From contig KL647291.1 of assembly GCA_000727475.1 (NCBI GenBank), forward strand, positions 3,207,434 to 3,271,433: a DNA stretch of 64,000 nt. Direction: 5' to 3'. The first letter of the stretch is position 1, and every line of letters begins with the position of its first letter. The position numbers and the translations under genes were made by a program. Below the pieces are notes generated by a model. That model was not told the origin of the DNA. It saw only the letters and a list, made by a program, of their open reading frames with translations, and did no database searches. This document shows positions 1 through 12,489 of this stretch, in pieces. The stretch comes from Sarcocystis neurona (taxonomy: Eukaryota; Apicomplexa; Conoidasida; Eucoccidiorida; Sarcocystidae).

Positions 1-76
1 ATGCCAATCTAGAAGAGCTGCTGCCTGCTGCCGTCTTTGCTGCACCACCGCAGCGTGGGCATGAAGCAGTCGTCCG
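1..76 (+). CDS. WD40 gene, partial exon (truncated by window start)
   Basis: Reading frame begins at base 3 (ANLEELLPAAVFAAPP...) and ends GHEAVVR, with donor CCG|GTAAGC at 77. The exon ends in phase 2, and the next exon begins with the single base needed to complete Arg. Confidence 0.62.
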
Positions 77-2226
77 GTAAGCTCGTACTGATGTGCTGCT
101 GCTTTCTCTGCTGCTGCGTTCTCTGCTGCTGCCTTCTCTGCTGCGGCTGCTCGTGTTGCCTCCGCCGCTGCTGGTGCTACTGCCTGCGCCGCTGATGCCG
201 CTGTCTATATACATAATGCACACATACGTATATATACGGAGACGCGTGTACGTACATATGAACATATACGTCTTCGCGTACATATATATATATACATTTA
301 CTGCAAATACGCAGGAATCGGTGCGGTTGCTGTTGCCGCTGCAGTAGCTGCTGCTGTTGGTGCTGTGACGCGGTACTCTTTCTGTGGAGCAGCTGCTGGT
401 CCTCTTCGGATTCGAGTGTCTGCCCGTTTGCTGCTGCTGCTGCTGCTGCAAGTCTGGTCCACATGCTGCCGCGCTGCTGCCGCGGAGGCGCTTCCAAGTC
501 ATGTGCTGCTGCTGTTGCTGTTTCTTTTGTGGGTTCGGTGCTGCTGCTGCTGCTTCTGCCGCTGCTGGTGCTTCTGCTGCTGCAGTGCCGCGTGTACGGT
601 TGGAGAGACTGGTGCGAACAGCGGAAGTCTGCTGCTTCTGACCTGCGGCGAGGACGGAAGACTCTGCGCTTGGAAACAGGAAGGCGATTCTTCGTTACCC
701 TACGTAAGCATGCGTGCGACGGTTATTCTTTGCTTCTGTTGCCGCTGCCCATGTGCAGCAGCAGCACCAGCGTCCTCCGACCGTGAGTGCGTGCGAGATA
801 CAGCAGGAGCAGCGCGGTTTGCAAGTTGCATGCGGGCGCAGCACCACCGGCGCGCTGGGATTTCTGTTGCAGTCTCTGACAAAAGCAGCAGGGTCACCGT
901 ATGTACTTGTTCTGCAACAGCACTCGTAGGAGTTCCGGTAGTCGAACGCATGTCTTGACGTCAGCGCAGGAGCCACAGCAGCGGCATCAACGCGTGTGTT
1001 ATTCTAGACTGCAGCTGCGGCCCGTCCATTTCCTACCATGACGGGACTGCAGCACCAGGAGGAGGAGGAGCACCATTACGGAGGCTTTTTTCGCCTCGTA
1101 GATATATCCGCAGCAGCAGCAGAGGGCCTCTCGTTCGCCTGCGCCTGTACTTGTGCCGCAGTTGCTTGTCTTTGCAAAGGTTGTCACGAAGCAGCAGCTG
1201 CAGAAGCAGCAGCAGAAGTGCGACCGCAACCACCGGTGCCGCAACGGAAGTAGCAGCAGCGTGGGAAGAATATTTCACGTCGTCTGGTAAGCAGCGGCTG
1301 TTCTCTGCACCCAGGTGAACGCAGCAGCAGATTACTCAGATTGCTTGTCGAAAAAAAGAAGAAGGAGGCACAGCAGCAACAACAGCAGAAATGTCGTCCT
1401 CTTGCTTTATACACCGGAGGAGGAGCTGCCACTGGTGCACGAGCTGCGTGCTGCTGTGACTCTTGACTTGGCTGGGTTGGGCTGCTACAACATTTTTTCG
1501 TGTCTGATTTACTCTTTGAGTATACTTTTTTCTTCTCGTAAAAGTAAAATATGTGTGGATACATACACGCGCTGTAGACATATCATGTGACGTATGTGCA
1601 ACACGAACATGTATGTATATATATATATATCTCGCTAGGTCTCTCTGTATGTACATGTATGTATATATGCATATACTTGTTTGTACACATACAGATCTAT
1701 ACGAGTAAACATATACATACATATATGTATGTATATGTTTACTCGTATAGATCTGTGTGTGTATAGAGAGATCCATATATATATATATATATATACACGT
1801 TCGTATACATAGGTGAGACTGCGCAGACACGTCTGTCGTGCTGTTGCTGCTGTTCTTCTACTCCTGCGTTCGCTGCCGCCGTCGCTGCTGCTGCTTCTGT
1901 CGTTGCCCGCGCTATAACTGCCGCGGCTTCTGTTTCTGGTGGGCGACGGGGTTGCTGCTTTCGCCGATGTGCTGCTGGTGCTGGTGCTGCTGCTGCTGAA
2001 GAAGCTGCTTTTGCTGTTGCTGTTTCCGTTGGTGTTCGCTCTTTGCCGCTGTGTGTCGGCGTTGCAGGAAGTAGCAGACTGCAGCGGTGGCAGCGGCAGC
2101 TCGGACAAGCGGCGGCGGCACGACGACAGCAGCAGCAACAGCAGCAACAGCAACGCAGACGTGTTTGTCTATCGAGGCAGCCACCAGTTACGAAGTGGTT
2201 CTTCTGCGCGCTTCAGACCGTACTAA
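1..2226 (+). CDS. WD40-repeat protein, WDR89-like, 3' part (5' end outside window)
   Basis: Joined model: 1-76, 586-703, and most likely 2068-2226, all on the + strand. The first exon ends with GHEAVVR split by a GTAAGC donor after two bases of the Arg codon. The second exon supplies the missing base and reads on to LLLLTCGEDGRLCAWK, a WD40 blade ending of the GGED..LLLW type. Human WDR89 has the same order near its C-terminus (GH.DVVR, then a GGED blade), which is why I prefer that family. WD40 propellers are protein-interaction scaffolds; the substrate and role here are unknown. The second exon ends in phase 0 at GTAAGC (704). Two phase-0 continuations exist: a 55-bp intron to 759-929, or a 1.36-kb intron to 2068-2226, whose product ends KRRRHDD...RFRPY, a basic tail typical of such proteins. 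The second fits the intron sizes of this region better. The family assignment is moderate; a WD40 blade is fairly sure. Confidence 0.65.
77..585 (+). repeat. Intron rich in CTG trinucleotides and TA/CA microsatellite
   Basis: The intron carries interrupted CTG runs (93-190 and 340-585) around a TATACGTA-type microsatellite (205-300). The CTG run ends in the CAG splice acceptor of the following exon. Long leucine- or cysteine-rich frames here are translations of the repeat. Confidence 0.7.
586..703 (+). CDS. WD40 gene, internal exon with GEDGRLCAW blade
   Basis: The acceptor is CTGCTGCTGCAG at 574-585, at the end of a CTG tract. The exon encodes 39 residues after the split Arg, including TCGEDGRLCAWK, the strand d/Trp signature of a WD40 blade. 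The donor is TAC|GTAAGC, phase 0. Confidence 0.68.
759..929 (+). CDS. Alternative terminal exon of the WD40 gene (weak)
   Basis: A phase-0 acceptor (ATGTGCAG at 751-758) opens a 56-codon frame ending with TAG at 927-929. It requires a 55-bp intron, much shorter than any other intron in the window, so I rank it below 2068-2226. A possible donor TAT|GTACTT near 900 would let it act as an internal exon instead. Confidence 0.25.
   Translation, partial: QQHQRPPTVSACEIQQEQRGLQVACGRSTTGALGFLLQSLTKAAGSPYVLVLQQHS
1040..1400. repeat. CAG-rich segment, coding status unclear
   Basis: Interrupted CAG/GCA runs on the + strand. All three + frames give Ala-, Gln- or Ser-rich peptides, and one of them ends ...WEEYFTSSG at a GTAAGC donor (1288). 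It could be an extra exon of the WD40 gene or an intron of a - strand gene; the sequence does not decide. Confidence 0.35.
1685..1762. repeat. Perfect 66-bp palindrome (1691-1756), extended to 78 bp with one mismatch
   Basis: The left arm 1691-1723 is the exact reverse complement of 1724-1756 with no spacer. Pairing resumes for five more bases each side after one mismatch (1690/1757). The arms are not simple TA repeats: they contain AGATCTATACGAGTAAAC. Such a sequence can form a long hairpin in RNA or a cruciform in DNA. Confidence 0.95.
2068..2226 (+). CDS. Probable terminal exon of the WD40 gene: Ser-rich, basic C-terminal tail
   Basis: The acceptor GTTGCAG at 2061-2067 is preceded by a long CTG/pyrimidine tract (1960-2060). 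Phase 0 matches the donor at 704. The frame reads EVADCSGGSGSSDKRRR, then a Ser/Asn run from AGC/AAC repeats, and ends ARFRPY with TAA at 2224-2226. Another frame through the same CAG tract gives poly-Gln, so frame choice rests on phase and the tidy basic end. Confidence 0.45.
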   Translation, partial: EVADCSGGSGSSDKRRRHDDSSSNSSNSNADVFVYRGSHQLRSGSSARFRPY

Positions 2227-2468
2227 TCCATGCGGACCTCTCTTTTAGGATATACGCGTGTATATGTGCGTACACGTATACCTACGTGTGTACAAGAAAA
2301 AAGTGATCTAGAAAAGGCATCCGAATATACACATATACGTAGACATATGCGTACATATGTCAACATGTATATATATATATGCATATGTACATATGCATAT
2401 ATGTTCGATACTAGTTATGTCTCTCTCTCTCTCTTTATTTAATCGCTCTAACCATAGGCATCCTAGAG

Positions 2469-2488
2469 ATAGTCGCTTTTGCGACTAT
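2469..2488. repeat. Perfect 8-bp stem-loop ATAGTCGC-TTTT-GCGACTAT
   Basis: Arms 2469-2476 and 2481-2488 with a TTTT loop, in otherwise non-palindromic sequence 240 bp past the proposed stop of the WD40 gene. Its role is unknown. Confidence 0.8.
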
Positions 2489-2559
2489 TTGTTTCTCCAG
2501 GTGGTACAGGGGGTTTCTTCTTGCGTACTTCAAACTAATATATAAGATGTCGTCCGGGT

Positions 2560-4428
2560 ATTCCCAGTAAATACATACATATATGTATGTATATATATAT
2601 ATACGGACGGGTTTTTAGTGCTATTTGTATACGTACGTATACGTCCCTTTTTTGGCGCCGCGGTACGTCTGCAAATGTGTATGTATATGGTGTGACACAG
2701 GATAGGCTTCTTCTTACGTCTGTACTACAAAGATTCATTGTCATATGTGTGCACCTGGTAGAGCTGACTTTCCACATATTACACATGTAAAAGTAATATA
2801 TAGTTGTATAGCCTCGCCGTGTCCATGTGGAGTAAAATGCTACTTTTGCCTTCTCCTTTTCTCTCTCGCTCTCCCTATCTCTCGCTGTCTGCATATACAA
2901 ACGTTGTGGCTATATATATGTACATACATGTATGCGTATATATATATATATATGGTTGACACGTATACTGGTTTATTGTCGCACGTGTAGGTTTCGTATG
3001 CGTATATATTTGTATGTAGCTCTGCGTTGTGGAAGGGATGCACGTGTGCGTCTGTGTATGTATATGCGTGTATGTGGGTGTGAGTGTGTGTATGTGTAGA
3101 CCCCCTTTTTGTATGTTTTTTCTCTACGCGGAAACCCGAGAGATGCGGATACCTCTTCATATATATATATATATACGTGGAACTATCTACGACACATTTG
3201 TGGAGATGGATAGCTCTTTCAAAATATAGACACACACATATATATGGACGTGTTCAGAAAAAGTGTGGACATCACTGCAATGGATTCGTAAAAAGTTGTC
3301 TTCTTGAAGTTGTGTATGCGGTTGTTGCCTAAGAGGGACGTGTCGCCGATACACACCACACTTTTTTGTGTGAAGGAAGTGGACGCACACGCATTGTGCA
3401 CGTACGTATAAATTTACGTCAGCAAAAGTCGTGCGGGTGATTTTCTCCTCTTCTTCTTTTTCTGCGCGACCCCGGCTGTTGTCGTGGTAAACAAGTAAAT
3501 TTAAGTTGTCCCTTACACCTAAAACGATGGTGCAGTCCTCTTTCAAGAAAAAAGACGCTCACATCAAAAAAACGTGGGCTGACGCGTAAACGACGGCCCA
3601 CATACGACAGCCGTTGCTGCTTCTCGTCTTCTCTCTCCCGTTCATTATCAAGCTCATCTCCAGGTGTAGATCTCCCCCTACGGCGGCAAAGCATTCTTTT
3701 CCATATATATATATATATATATATATATGCGTGTGTGTCCACGTGTATACACATATACGTAAATATACATATATACGTCCGTACACATATATGTATATAT
3801 ATATATATATGCATAGCTGCATCCCGTTTGCATACATTTGTACATTGTAGACGTTTTACATCCGTAGACTTGCGCATATATGTCTGTTTATATACGTATA
3901 TATATATACATACATACATAAATACATACATACATACATACATACATGTGTTGTACGTGTCTGCTTATGGAGATGCATGCCCACAGTAGGTTAGGTCGGG
4001 CCCTTGCACACGTTGTTGAGATGTGCCACAAATATATGCATGTACCTACTACGTACGTTGCCATATGCAGCTTTGTACATAACGCGTACACGCTAAAACG
4101 GATACACAAATATACATATGTGTATGTATACATAGATGTATATGAGAAGACTCTGACACATATGGACGTCTATGTCCATCTGTGCGCCAGGACATTTTTA
4201 AGCCTACCCAGGCATATAGTCATACGTACGGACCTACCGGGTACCCATATATACATACATATACGTATATATTTTCTCCTTGCTTTTATGCAGGTATATA
4301 CCACTTTGTTGGTGTGAAGTCTCTGCACGCACACGTATCAACTTACTGCTGTTGTCCCGCATAGTCCTGTGGCTGTACACGTGTATACATCTATATATTC
4401 ATAAGCACGCATCTATCTCTCTCTCTCT

Positions 4429-4464
<36 letters not shown>

Positions 4465-4560
4465 ACGTACACCCGTCCTACAGGAAGACACACCGTATAC
4501 TCTCATGCATACGTGCCCACGCACACATACATAGGTACATGCACACACATACACATGAGC
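2560..4560. repeat. Microsatellite-rich intergenic stretch
   Basis: Dense TATA, TACATA and TGTATG tracts, including long (TA)n at about 3703-3728 and 4431-4460 and a CATA array at 3905-3945. Frames across it are Tyr/Ile/His/Thr repeats. I see no gene. Confidence 0.6.
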
Positions 4561-4659
4561 CGGACGGATGCATACCTCCCATTTACGTGCTCGAGGAGAA
4601 AATGCTGCTGAAGCAGCAGGTAGCCCTGCAGTAGATCAATTCTAGTCTCTCCAATTGTG

Positions 4660-5480
4660 CTGCCGCATATTTTTCACTTGCGCGCGAGTAGCGCTCGGCT
4701 TCAGTTCCACTGCAGCAGCAACGTTCCTTAGGATTCGTTGGCTCCTCCTTAATTCAACGCTACGAAGTACTGAAACGCAGTTGCTGGTGCGGCTCTTCTA
4801 CTTGCATGCGCTACTCCTGCCGCCGCAATTGCTCCATACGCTTTCTTGCTATTGCCGTTACCGCTTTTCCTGCTGTTGCTTTCTCCTGCTGCTGCTTTCG
4901 CTGCTGCTGCGGCTGGTGCTGTTCCTTTTTCTGTCGAGCTTGCTGCCGCTCTTTTCCGGCTCCTCCCATTGTACACCGTTGCTGCCTTCTCTTCTTCCTC
5001 TGTTGAGGCTGCGGTGCTGTCCCTGCTGTTGCGTCTATTGCTCCGGCTGCCGCCTCTGGTGCCCTCGACTCCTGCCGCTGTTGCTAAAACACGCCGCCGC
5101 TGCTGCCGATTCTCTTTCCTGGTTTTTTGCTGGCTTCACCGCAACGGCTGGTGCTCCTGCACGGTTGTACCCCTTGCTGCTGTAAGTGACCCTCCTGCTT
5201 TCTTCCCTCTAGTATTCCTGCGGATGCCGCTGCATATTGTTGTTCCTGCTACTGCCCTCGCTTGTGCCGCTACTGCTGCTCTTGTATCTCCTGCCCAGCT
5301 GTTGTTACTACTATTGCTACTGCTACTGTCGCTGCTGCTGTTACTGAACTTGTAGCGGAGTCATGCGTTGCAACTTCTGCGGCATCTTCTGGGAGTTCCC
5401 TCTTAGCCTGCGTCTGCTGTTGTGTTGCCGTTTACGAATGTTTGCAGCTGCCGCTGCTGTGCACATAAGCACCTGTCCAC
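4660..5480. repeat. CTG-rich tract, possible intron of an unrecognised + strand gene
   Basis: Interrupted CTG/CTT on the + strand. In the two best-defined genes such tracts lie on the sense strand of introns, which would suggest a + strand gene, but I recognise no flanking exon. The reverse strand would encode Ala/Ser/Gln-rich sequence. Confidence 0.4.
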
Positions 5481-5599
5481 ACCGCTGCCGCTGGCCATCC
5501 GCCCAGTTGCGTGCTGCTGCACGGGAATGCCTCTATGCGGGTAGCAGAGCTTCGTACATTTGCTGCAAGGTGACGCTGAACTATGTGTCAGATTAGATG

Positions 5600-8500
5600 T
5601 ATGTATGGAAATATGTATGTATAAATAAGCCTCTGCGTGACCACTTACATGTTGTAAAAAAAAAGGATCGTCATAACGCACTGCTCCTGTCTGCTCCTGT
5701 ATGCAATAGAGAAGTGTGGGGGGGGTATACAGCCTCGAGATGGAGGCTTCTACTATTAGTACATGTGTCCATCAAATTATACGTGGGGCAACGGTTGATA
5801 ACTTTGCCGACAGTGCGTCACGAATCCTCAGTTGTGTTCTTCTCTCTTTCCATAGGATAAACGCTTGAAAATCGTTACTTCCTTTTAACGTCTCCTCTAC
5901 GTGACGAGCCCCACCTACCAACTACACAAGTATGTGACGTGTCCAGGTGTAGACGCGTGTAATACGGACGGTACTCGAATACAGACGCTACGCATTTCTA
6001 GGCCTATACACGGGAACACTGGGACGCCTCTGCACGTAGCTGTCTGCAGAGTTGGTAATACAGGCGTGGGTTCAGGTAGAACACTCGTGTTTGCATGTAA
6101 TCTGCATGTGTATGGACAGAAAACGCGCTTGAATGAACACTATGCAGTAGACAACGCGCCCCTCCGTGGGAAGGAGGAGGGGACACAGAGAAGGGGAGGA
6201 TGTACGCTGGTGGGCATATGTACGGAGATACAGGTAGGGTGCGCACACGTAGAGAAGTTCACAAATAATCTGTGGCGTTGCCTTGTAAATGAACCTGGCA
6301 GTGTTGCCCTTCTGCCTGCCGAGGACCATCGCCGCCAAATTCCTTCACAGCCGTCTTACGCCGCCTGTGAGTACGATGAGTCTGCCCACTGTATACAGCA
6401 GACGCTCTGTAAACAGCTCCGTATACACACGTTTCCGACGTACACAAATATATATACATATATATCTACACTTTGTGCACATTCACACATGGACGCATTT
6501 GTGTTAGTCTTTACCACGTTCAAAAAATAAAGTAGACGTACGCGGAGCTCATTCACCCGCAGCGGCACGCCGCGTTGACCTGCAGTCGAATAACATCAGA
6601 AACGTACACAGTTAGTGCTTTGAAATGATTGTACATTACGGTTCACACACACGAATTAGTCTCCGTCCGTATTCTCTCACGCATTCGACACGTGCGAGGG
6701 CATTTGATGTGTTCATCGTTTAGAAGCCTTTGTCATTCTAGGTGAAAGATACACGCAGCCAGAGTTGCAAGCATACGCACGTAAACAACACCAGGCTACA
6801 GAAGACAAGAGGTCTTCGCTGCTCGCCGAGCGACGAAATTATGCCTTCGGTTCCGTACGCGCGCGATCGGACGCGTGTGTTCCTACACTGAGTTGAGGAC
6901 ACCCCTGCGCACGTGACTGCTTCTCTGTGTTTATATATATATATACACACACATGCATGTCCACGTGTTTATGTAGGGCTAATCGTAGCTTCGGTTCTGG
7001 ACAACGCACAAGTGCTTGTTTCGATATTCAGCCCGACACGTACCGCGTGTTGCTCAGCTGTCGCGTAACTCAATGAGTGATTTGGAGATTCCTGATTCTT
7101 CAGATGAGAGCGGGAGTACGTTGTACAGTCGTGCCACCATGGGGGAAAATAACACACGTTCGCACATCGCGTAGCTGCTTTTTCCATACGCTCAACAAGG
7201 GCTGGTTGTGCAAGGACAAGCACCCAATATTTGCAAAATAACGGCTTCTTGTGTGTATCCCCGCATGCTTACGTCGTATTCGGATGTATGCAGACGAAAA
7301 TCCATACAGTCATCCACAGCAGATTACTTTCCTCCACGCACGCGACTTCTGTGTGTTCCTGTTTTTGTATCACGTTCTATCTTTGAGTGGCCTCACTCGC
7401 TTGAGCACGTACTATGTGGAATGCTTTTCTTGTTGTATTTGGACCTCTGCAGCGGTTGATGTCTTCGTTTATCTGCATATTCGTACGGTAAGCATTTGTC
7501 CACATCGCGGCACCAGTGTGGTTTCGCCTTTATCCATATACGCCTGCATGTACAGCATAATAGATTTATTTGCTGCGTGCGAATCTTTTGCACACACGTA
7601 CACGCTCTCCCACTTCCACGTCCGTAACTCCATGCAATTTTGTTCAAATCTACACGAGGGTGTGGGTCAACTGAAAGTGCTTCTTCTACGCGTATATGTG
7701 TAAGAATAACGTATACGTTCTGGAATTCGATCTGCAGGGACAGGTATGCAGGTGCACCTCAGTGAATAGAGGGGGGGTTGTAGCTGATGGGAGTCAGTCC
7801 GCAAGGCACTCTTTCTCTTTGAACCCACTTTCTCTCTTTGCGTCTGCATACGTCAAACCTATGCGCGGACATCCGCATATAGCTGCTTCCGTCTCTACAT
7901 CCCTACGCTCGTATATATACGTACAGATATGGGAACATAAACGTATCTAAATCAATCGCTGTCTTTATGCGGCTGGTCGATATTCCTGCGTTTTCTGCTT
8001 CGCCAAGCTAGGCCTTAATGAGTACATCCGTGCGCGCCCCTCTGCGCATCTGCCAACTGGCGTCGAACGCGGCCAGCCTTTTCCGTCTCTACAAGTAATT
8101 GCATCTAAGTCCTTATCTCTGTGTTTATCTTGTGGCACATATGTGGTATATCTGCATATTTGTGTTTACGTCGACATTGAAAAATATATACATATATCTG
8201 TATCTATATATGTGTATACGCAAGCAGTCGGGGACCTTCGAATTTCCTCAACTCCAGGTGCCTGCCAGGATATGTCTGTATCCACGCGCTCCTCTGGCCT
8301 TGCCCCAAGTAAACACGCACCCTAGACGTCTATGTGCCTGAGCAAACGCTTGAAGAGTATATGTATACGAGTGTACCTGACGTCCTTCCGTGGTTGTTCA
8401 AGACTATTTCTGCCGATACATACGCATGTTTCCATCGACCTACGCACACAGACGTGTGTCCAGAGATGCTGACTAGGTATTCGGCGATATGTAGGTCTTC

Positions 8501-9970
8501 CATACATTTACTTAAAACAACGGGTCCTTCGGGTCTTCGGCTTTTGCGCAGACTCCTTCGCGCACGTAAAAGTCCACGTCAGACACTTTTTCTCTAATCG
8601 CCTGTGTACACTTGGTGTGTGCGCTCCTGTACATGCTATCTATATTTCTCAGTCCAGTGCGTTCCCAGTCCTGGACATAGGATCCCAGGTTACAAGGTTA
8701 ATAGTCTCCATATAATAATCCATTGCGGTTACTGAACCAGAGCCGGTGTATTCGCATTTTCACGTGATTACGCAGGTCCGCACTCACGTCAACTTACATT
8801 TCTTCTTTCTTATGCACAGAGGTCTCTGCAGCACCACACATAGACGCACGCAGATGTATACGTGCGCACTTCCATGCCTTGCGCCTCGATTCGGATCAGT
8901 GCACATTAAGTTCCCCTTTTCCACACGTGAAAGCGTACATTAACTCATTTCCAGATTGTGTTCCTAGTTTAGAACGACACCTGCGCGTAACTATATGCAT
9001 GAAGTCCTTTGATAGACATTCCTCTCGACGTGGAGTTTCACCATGTACACAACCACACCTATGTCAACTGCGCCTCTAACACCGGACGTACACGTTGGTC
9101 TGTTACGACGTTGTATCATCCTTTCTTTGTGAAAAACAATGTATCACCAGCACTATATCCCCTTTCGGTATCCACAGGCGTTCCTGTCGGCAAAACCACA
9201 CTACTGCCCCAAGGTCTTCTCTTCTTTGGCCGCAGCCGTCTATTACAAGTTCTTTTCAACTAATGCCCCGACACAAACTTCCCCTAAATGGGAAGCTAAA
9301 TATACGAAAACTGAATATATATCTATAAATCTGTCGCATACGCGTTCGTCTCTTATTCCATCCTACTGTACGAATATATATCAATATATCTATCGCGTAC
9401 GCATTCATCTCTTATTCCGTTCTACTGCACCACATGCACAGTAGTCAGATGTTACGTGCGAATCCGTGTGCCACCTTCACACTTGAACGCCACGACCTCC
9501 GCCCATGTAAGCACAACTTTACATCTATACACACGTCCATAAACGGTTACATATTCGCGCATAAGAATACCCCTGTATGTTTGTGCGCACACAACGAATA
9601 CTAACGCTTATAAATATACATATACATACATATATCTTTCTCTCTACTCTCTGCACAGCAGCGCGGTGTCCTCTCACACAAGGTGTGTACAGCTGTTCAC
9701 ACTCAGAACATCAGTGCACTGATACCCTTCTTTACCTGAACCAGAAGCAGTACCAGCAGTCGCTGCTATCTGCACCTGCCTCCAGATGTTTCTTCTGGTT
9801 GCTTTTTCACACCTATCCCCCCTTTTTCTCCTCAGTCCCAACATCTGCACTTGCCTGGAGACGCGTTCTTCTGCTATTCATTGACTTCTCCTATATCTGT
9901 CCTCTTCATCTCCTATTCACCACTGTTATCTCCCCTTTTTCTCCCTTCAAGATTTCCGTTCATCTATTCG
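5600..9970. other. Intergenic or unrecognised sequence, few repeats
   Basis: Fewer microsatellites and almost no CAG/CTG. Open frames such as 5901-6530 (+) and 8334-8597 (+) have no recognisable domain, unremarkable composition and no convincing splice context. I see nothing I can call a gene. Confidence 0.4.
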
Positions 9971-9973
9971 TCT

Positions 9974-10243
9974 TTAAGCCTGTTCTTCGTCGTCGTAGCC
10001 CGACGCCTTAGTCCCCAACAGAAAAACTTCATGTGCGTCTCCGCCACTCTTTTTCCAGTTCGCTGTTGTTAAAGCTGTCTCTTCCGCCATTTTGAGTTCT
10101 ATCTCCACCGCTTTGCCTGTTCCTGTTCTTTTCTGCCGCGGCTGCCTTTCATTCCCTATTCCACCTCTCTGCTTCCTCTGCAGACGCCTTACCCTACGTG
10201 CAGCGCAGCTGAATCCCTTTGGATCTATGCGTGTCCGTAGCAC
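9974..10243 (-). CDS. Possible exon or small protein of unknown function
   Basis: A - strand frame ends with TAA at 9974-9976 and has charged, gene-like composition (KMAEETALTTANWKKSGGD..., ending YDDEEQA). A methionine inside it has a good start context (CAAAATGGCGG) and would give a 38-residue peptide. A GTCTGCAG acceptor lies upstream on the same strand. I recognise no family and no neighbouring exon, so it could also be chance. Confidence 0.25.
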   Translation of the reverse strand: MLRTRIDPKGFSCAARRVRRLQRKQRGGIGNERQPRQKRTGTGKAVEIELKMAEETALTTANWKKSGGDAHEVFLLGTKASGYDDEEQA

Positions 10244-11649
10244 TCCTGTTCGCTTTTCTCTCTCACAAAACGAAACGCACTTTCATGGTTCTCACAGAGA
10301 GGTGCACGCGTGGCAGTTTTCTGTTCAGAGTGGGACCTCTACGTCATCAGGAAATGGCTTGGACGGCGGCGAAATGCCCTTCTTTGCAGTACCGGCGTGT
10401 TACTTCCCGCTTTTGTTACATACCATCCAGGCGTCCGTTCCGGCAGGAGGAGCAGCGGTCCCGCCGTGGGGCAGAAGCGTGTTTTTCTCTACAGAAGGGA
10501 TGTAGGCCGAGGGTAGCCTGACGAGCTACCCACGAAGAAATACAGAGCAGCAGAGTACTGCGCTCTCACGTTGAGCTGTGCCTGTATCGTCATCCACGTC
10601 TATTTTCTGCCGGGTTTTTTCCTTTTTCTACACGCAACTCTGCAGCCAGCAAGCAGACTCCTTGGTGGAATTCTTGTACGGTGTACCAGGTGTACTTAAT
10701 GAAGATACGAATTGACACTGCGGGGACTTGCATACGTGGAATCAATTTGGTTTTACATGTTGCGTCTTCAGTTTTCCTAACCTCTGCTCTCACGCTAGGT
10801 CGCGTCACTTCTCTGAGTACGCGCAACAAACGCAGTAGTGTGACAGGCTCAGTACAACCAAAATTTCCCGTTGAGATAGTCGCAGACACGTGCATGCGCA
10901 CCTCTGCCTACGTTACTAGTTTTTGCACCAGGGAACTGTTTGGGAAAAGTTGGAAATGCTTGCTGGTCTGTTTCCGCAGCTGAGAACGCATCTTCACATC
11001 AACTGACTTCTTACGACTGCTAAAATTCGGTAAAATCAGAGTGTCTGTTGTCTTTGTCCACAATGAGGTCGTGCGCCTTTCCTGTATCTCCGCAAGCGTA
11101 TTCACCTTGCGGCATAGATCTGTCGATCTATCAACACCTACGCGTATATATATATATATGTGTATATCAATCTTTTTCCTCTGTGTACAAGTGTATACGT
11201 GCGTGTGTGAGTGTGTGTGTTTAAGTGCTATATTTTGCCTGTACATCCATAAACTCGCGGCGTTCTTTGTACAGGTCTATATATTCATTTCCCTCCCTTT
11301 CTCTCTTTTGCGCTGCGTGTATGGATCCGCAGGTGTACACACGCATATATATCTGTCGTCCTCCTCTCTGCAGCGTTACATTTGTAGGTGCATCGACGCA
11401 TCTTCCTTTCTCTCCTCTCTCTGTGTATCTAGCTGTATCTGTGCCTTTGTATAAACACACGGGTCTACCACCCTCATCTCCGTCACTTTATCTCTCTTAT
11501 CTTTAAGGCGTACAGATGCTGCGTACGCTTTCAGACATACGATGATTGGAAGCGACCTTTTGGTTTCCTCATGCGGTTGGGGCATGGTTAAAGTTCATTT
11601 CTAGCTGTAACTGACCCCGCTCTTCCCTTCTAACTCCTCGTCTTTGTCG

Positions 11650-12080
11650 AGTGACTGCTGCTGGTGCAGCTGCCTTTTTTCCACGGTGCGCCACTAGTGT
11701 TGCTGCTGCTTCTCCCCCTCCGATTCTTCGTCTTCCTACCACTCCACGCTGCTGCTGCTGCTGTTGTGGAAATCTGCTGCTGCTGCTTCCTCGTCCATCT
11801 GCCGTTGACGACTCGTGCTGCTTTACCCCCTTGCGCACGAGAAGCACCAGGGAACGGGGCGCGAGCGCTTCTCCACGGTGCGTCCGACAAGTGCACCAAC
11901 CCTAAGGGAGGCGCGGAGCAGCTGCCAGAGCAGCAGCAGCAGGAGCAAGACCAGAAGCAGTAGCAGCAGCAGCACGCAGAGCGGCAGCATCAGCAACAGG
12001 CAGAGCGGCAGCTGCAGCACGAGGAAGAGCGGCAGCAGCAGCAGCCACCGCAGCAGCAGAAGTCTGAACGCCCTCAAGAG
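11650..12080. repeat. CTG tract (11700-11790) followed by CAG tract (11925-12060)
   Basis: A switch from CTG to CAG on the same strand resembles the intron-then-exon pattern at the WD40 gene. The + frame after it is Ser-rich and continues LNALKRKNIKRSACVSVSDA. The reverse reading, an intron of a - strand gene, is equally possible. Confidence 0.35.
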
Positions 12081-12489
12081 AAAGAATATAAAGAGAAGTG
12101 CATGCGTATCTGTATCTGATGCAGATGAGGCTGCATCAGCAGTATGGGCAGACGCGGTAGTTGTGACAGTAACGTTAATCGGGGTACAGCCGCAGCACCA
12201 GTTGCTTCAGCACACTAAGAAACTGCCCTGCAATCCTTACGCGCATCTTTCCTGTATATGTACTGCATACACATACACACACACACACACAAAGATATGC
12301 GTTTCTCACTGCGCTACTACGGTGGATGCACCTCCCTGTCTACACATTCACAAACATGCATGAACGTAAAAATACAAAGGTACACATACACATATATAAA
12401 TTTTGTAATACCTGAAGGCGTAAGTATAGATGTGTACATATTCATATATGTAGTATTCGGAAAACCGTGTAGTGCCTGGCGTTATCTGC

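Larger units (their letters stand above)
1580..2420. repeat. TA/CA microsatellites flanking the palindrome and the WD40 terminal exon
   Basis: Runs such as (TA)n at 1616-1630 and 1777-1794, and TACATATG-type repeats at 2330-2400. Apart from the palindrome and the 2068-2226 exon, the segment holds only CTG tracts. Confidence 0.6.

Noticed and set aside
4655..5355. Leu/Cys/Ala-rich + frames suggesting membrane proteins
   Set aside because: They follow from CTG repeats read in different frames; all frames are open, as expected for a trinucleotide tract.
5901..6530. 209-codon + frame
   Set aside because: No domain, no biased composition, no splice context; length is compatible with chance in GC-balanced DNA.
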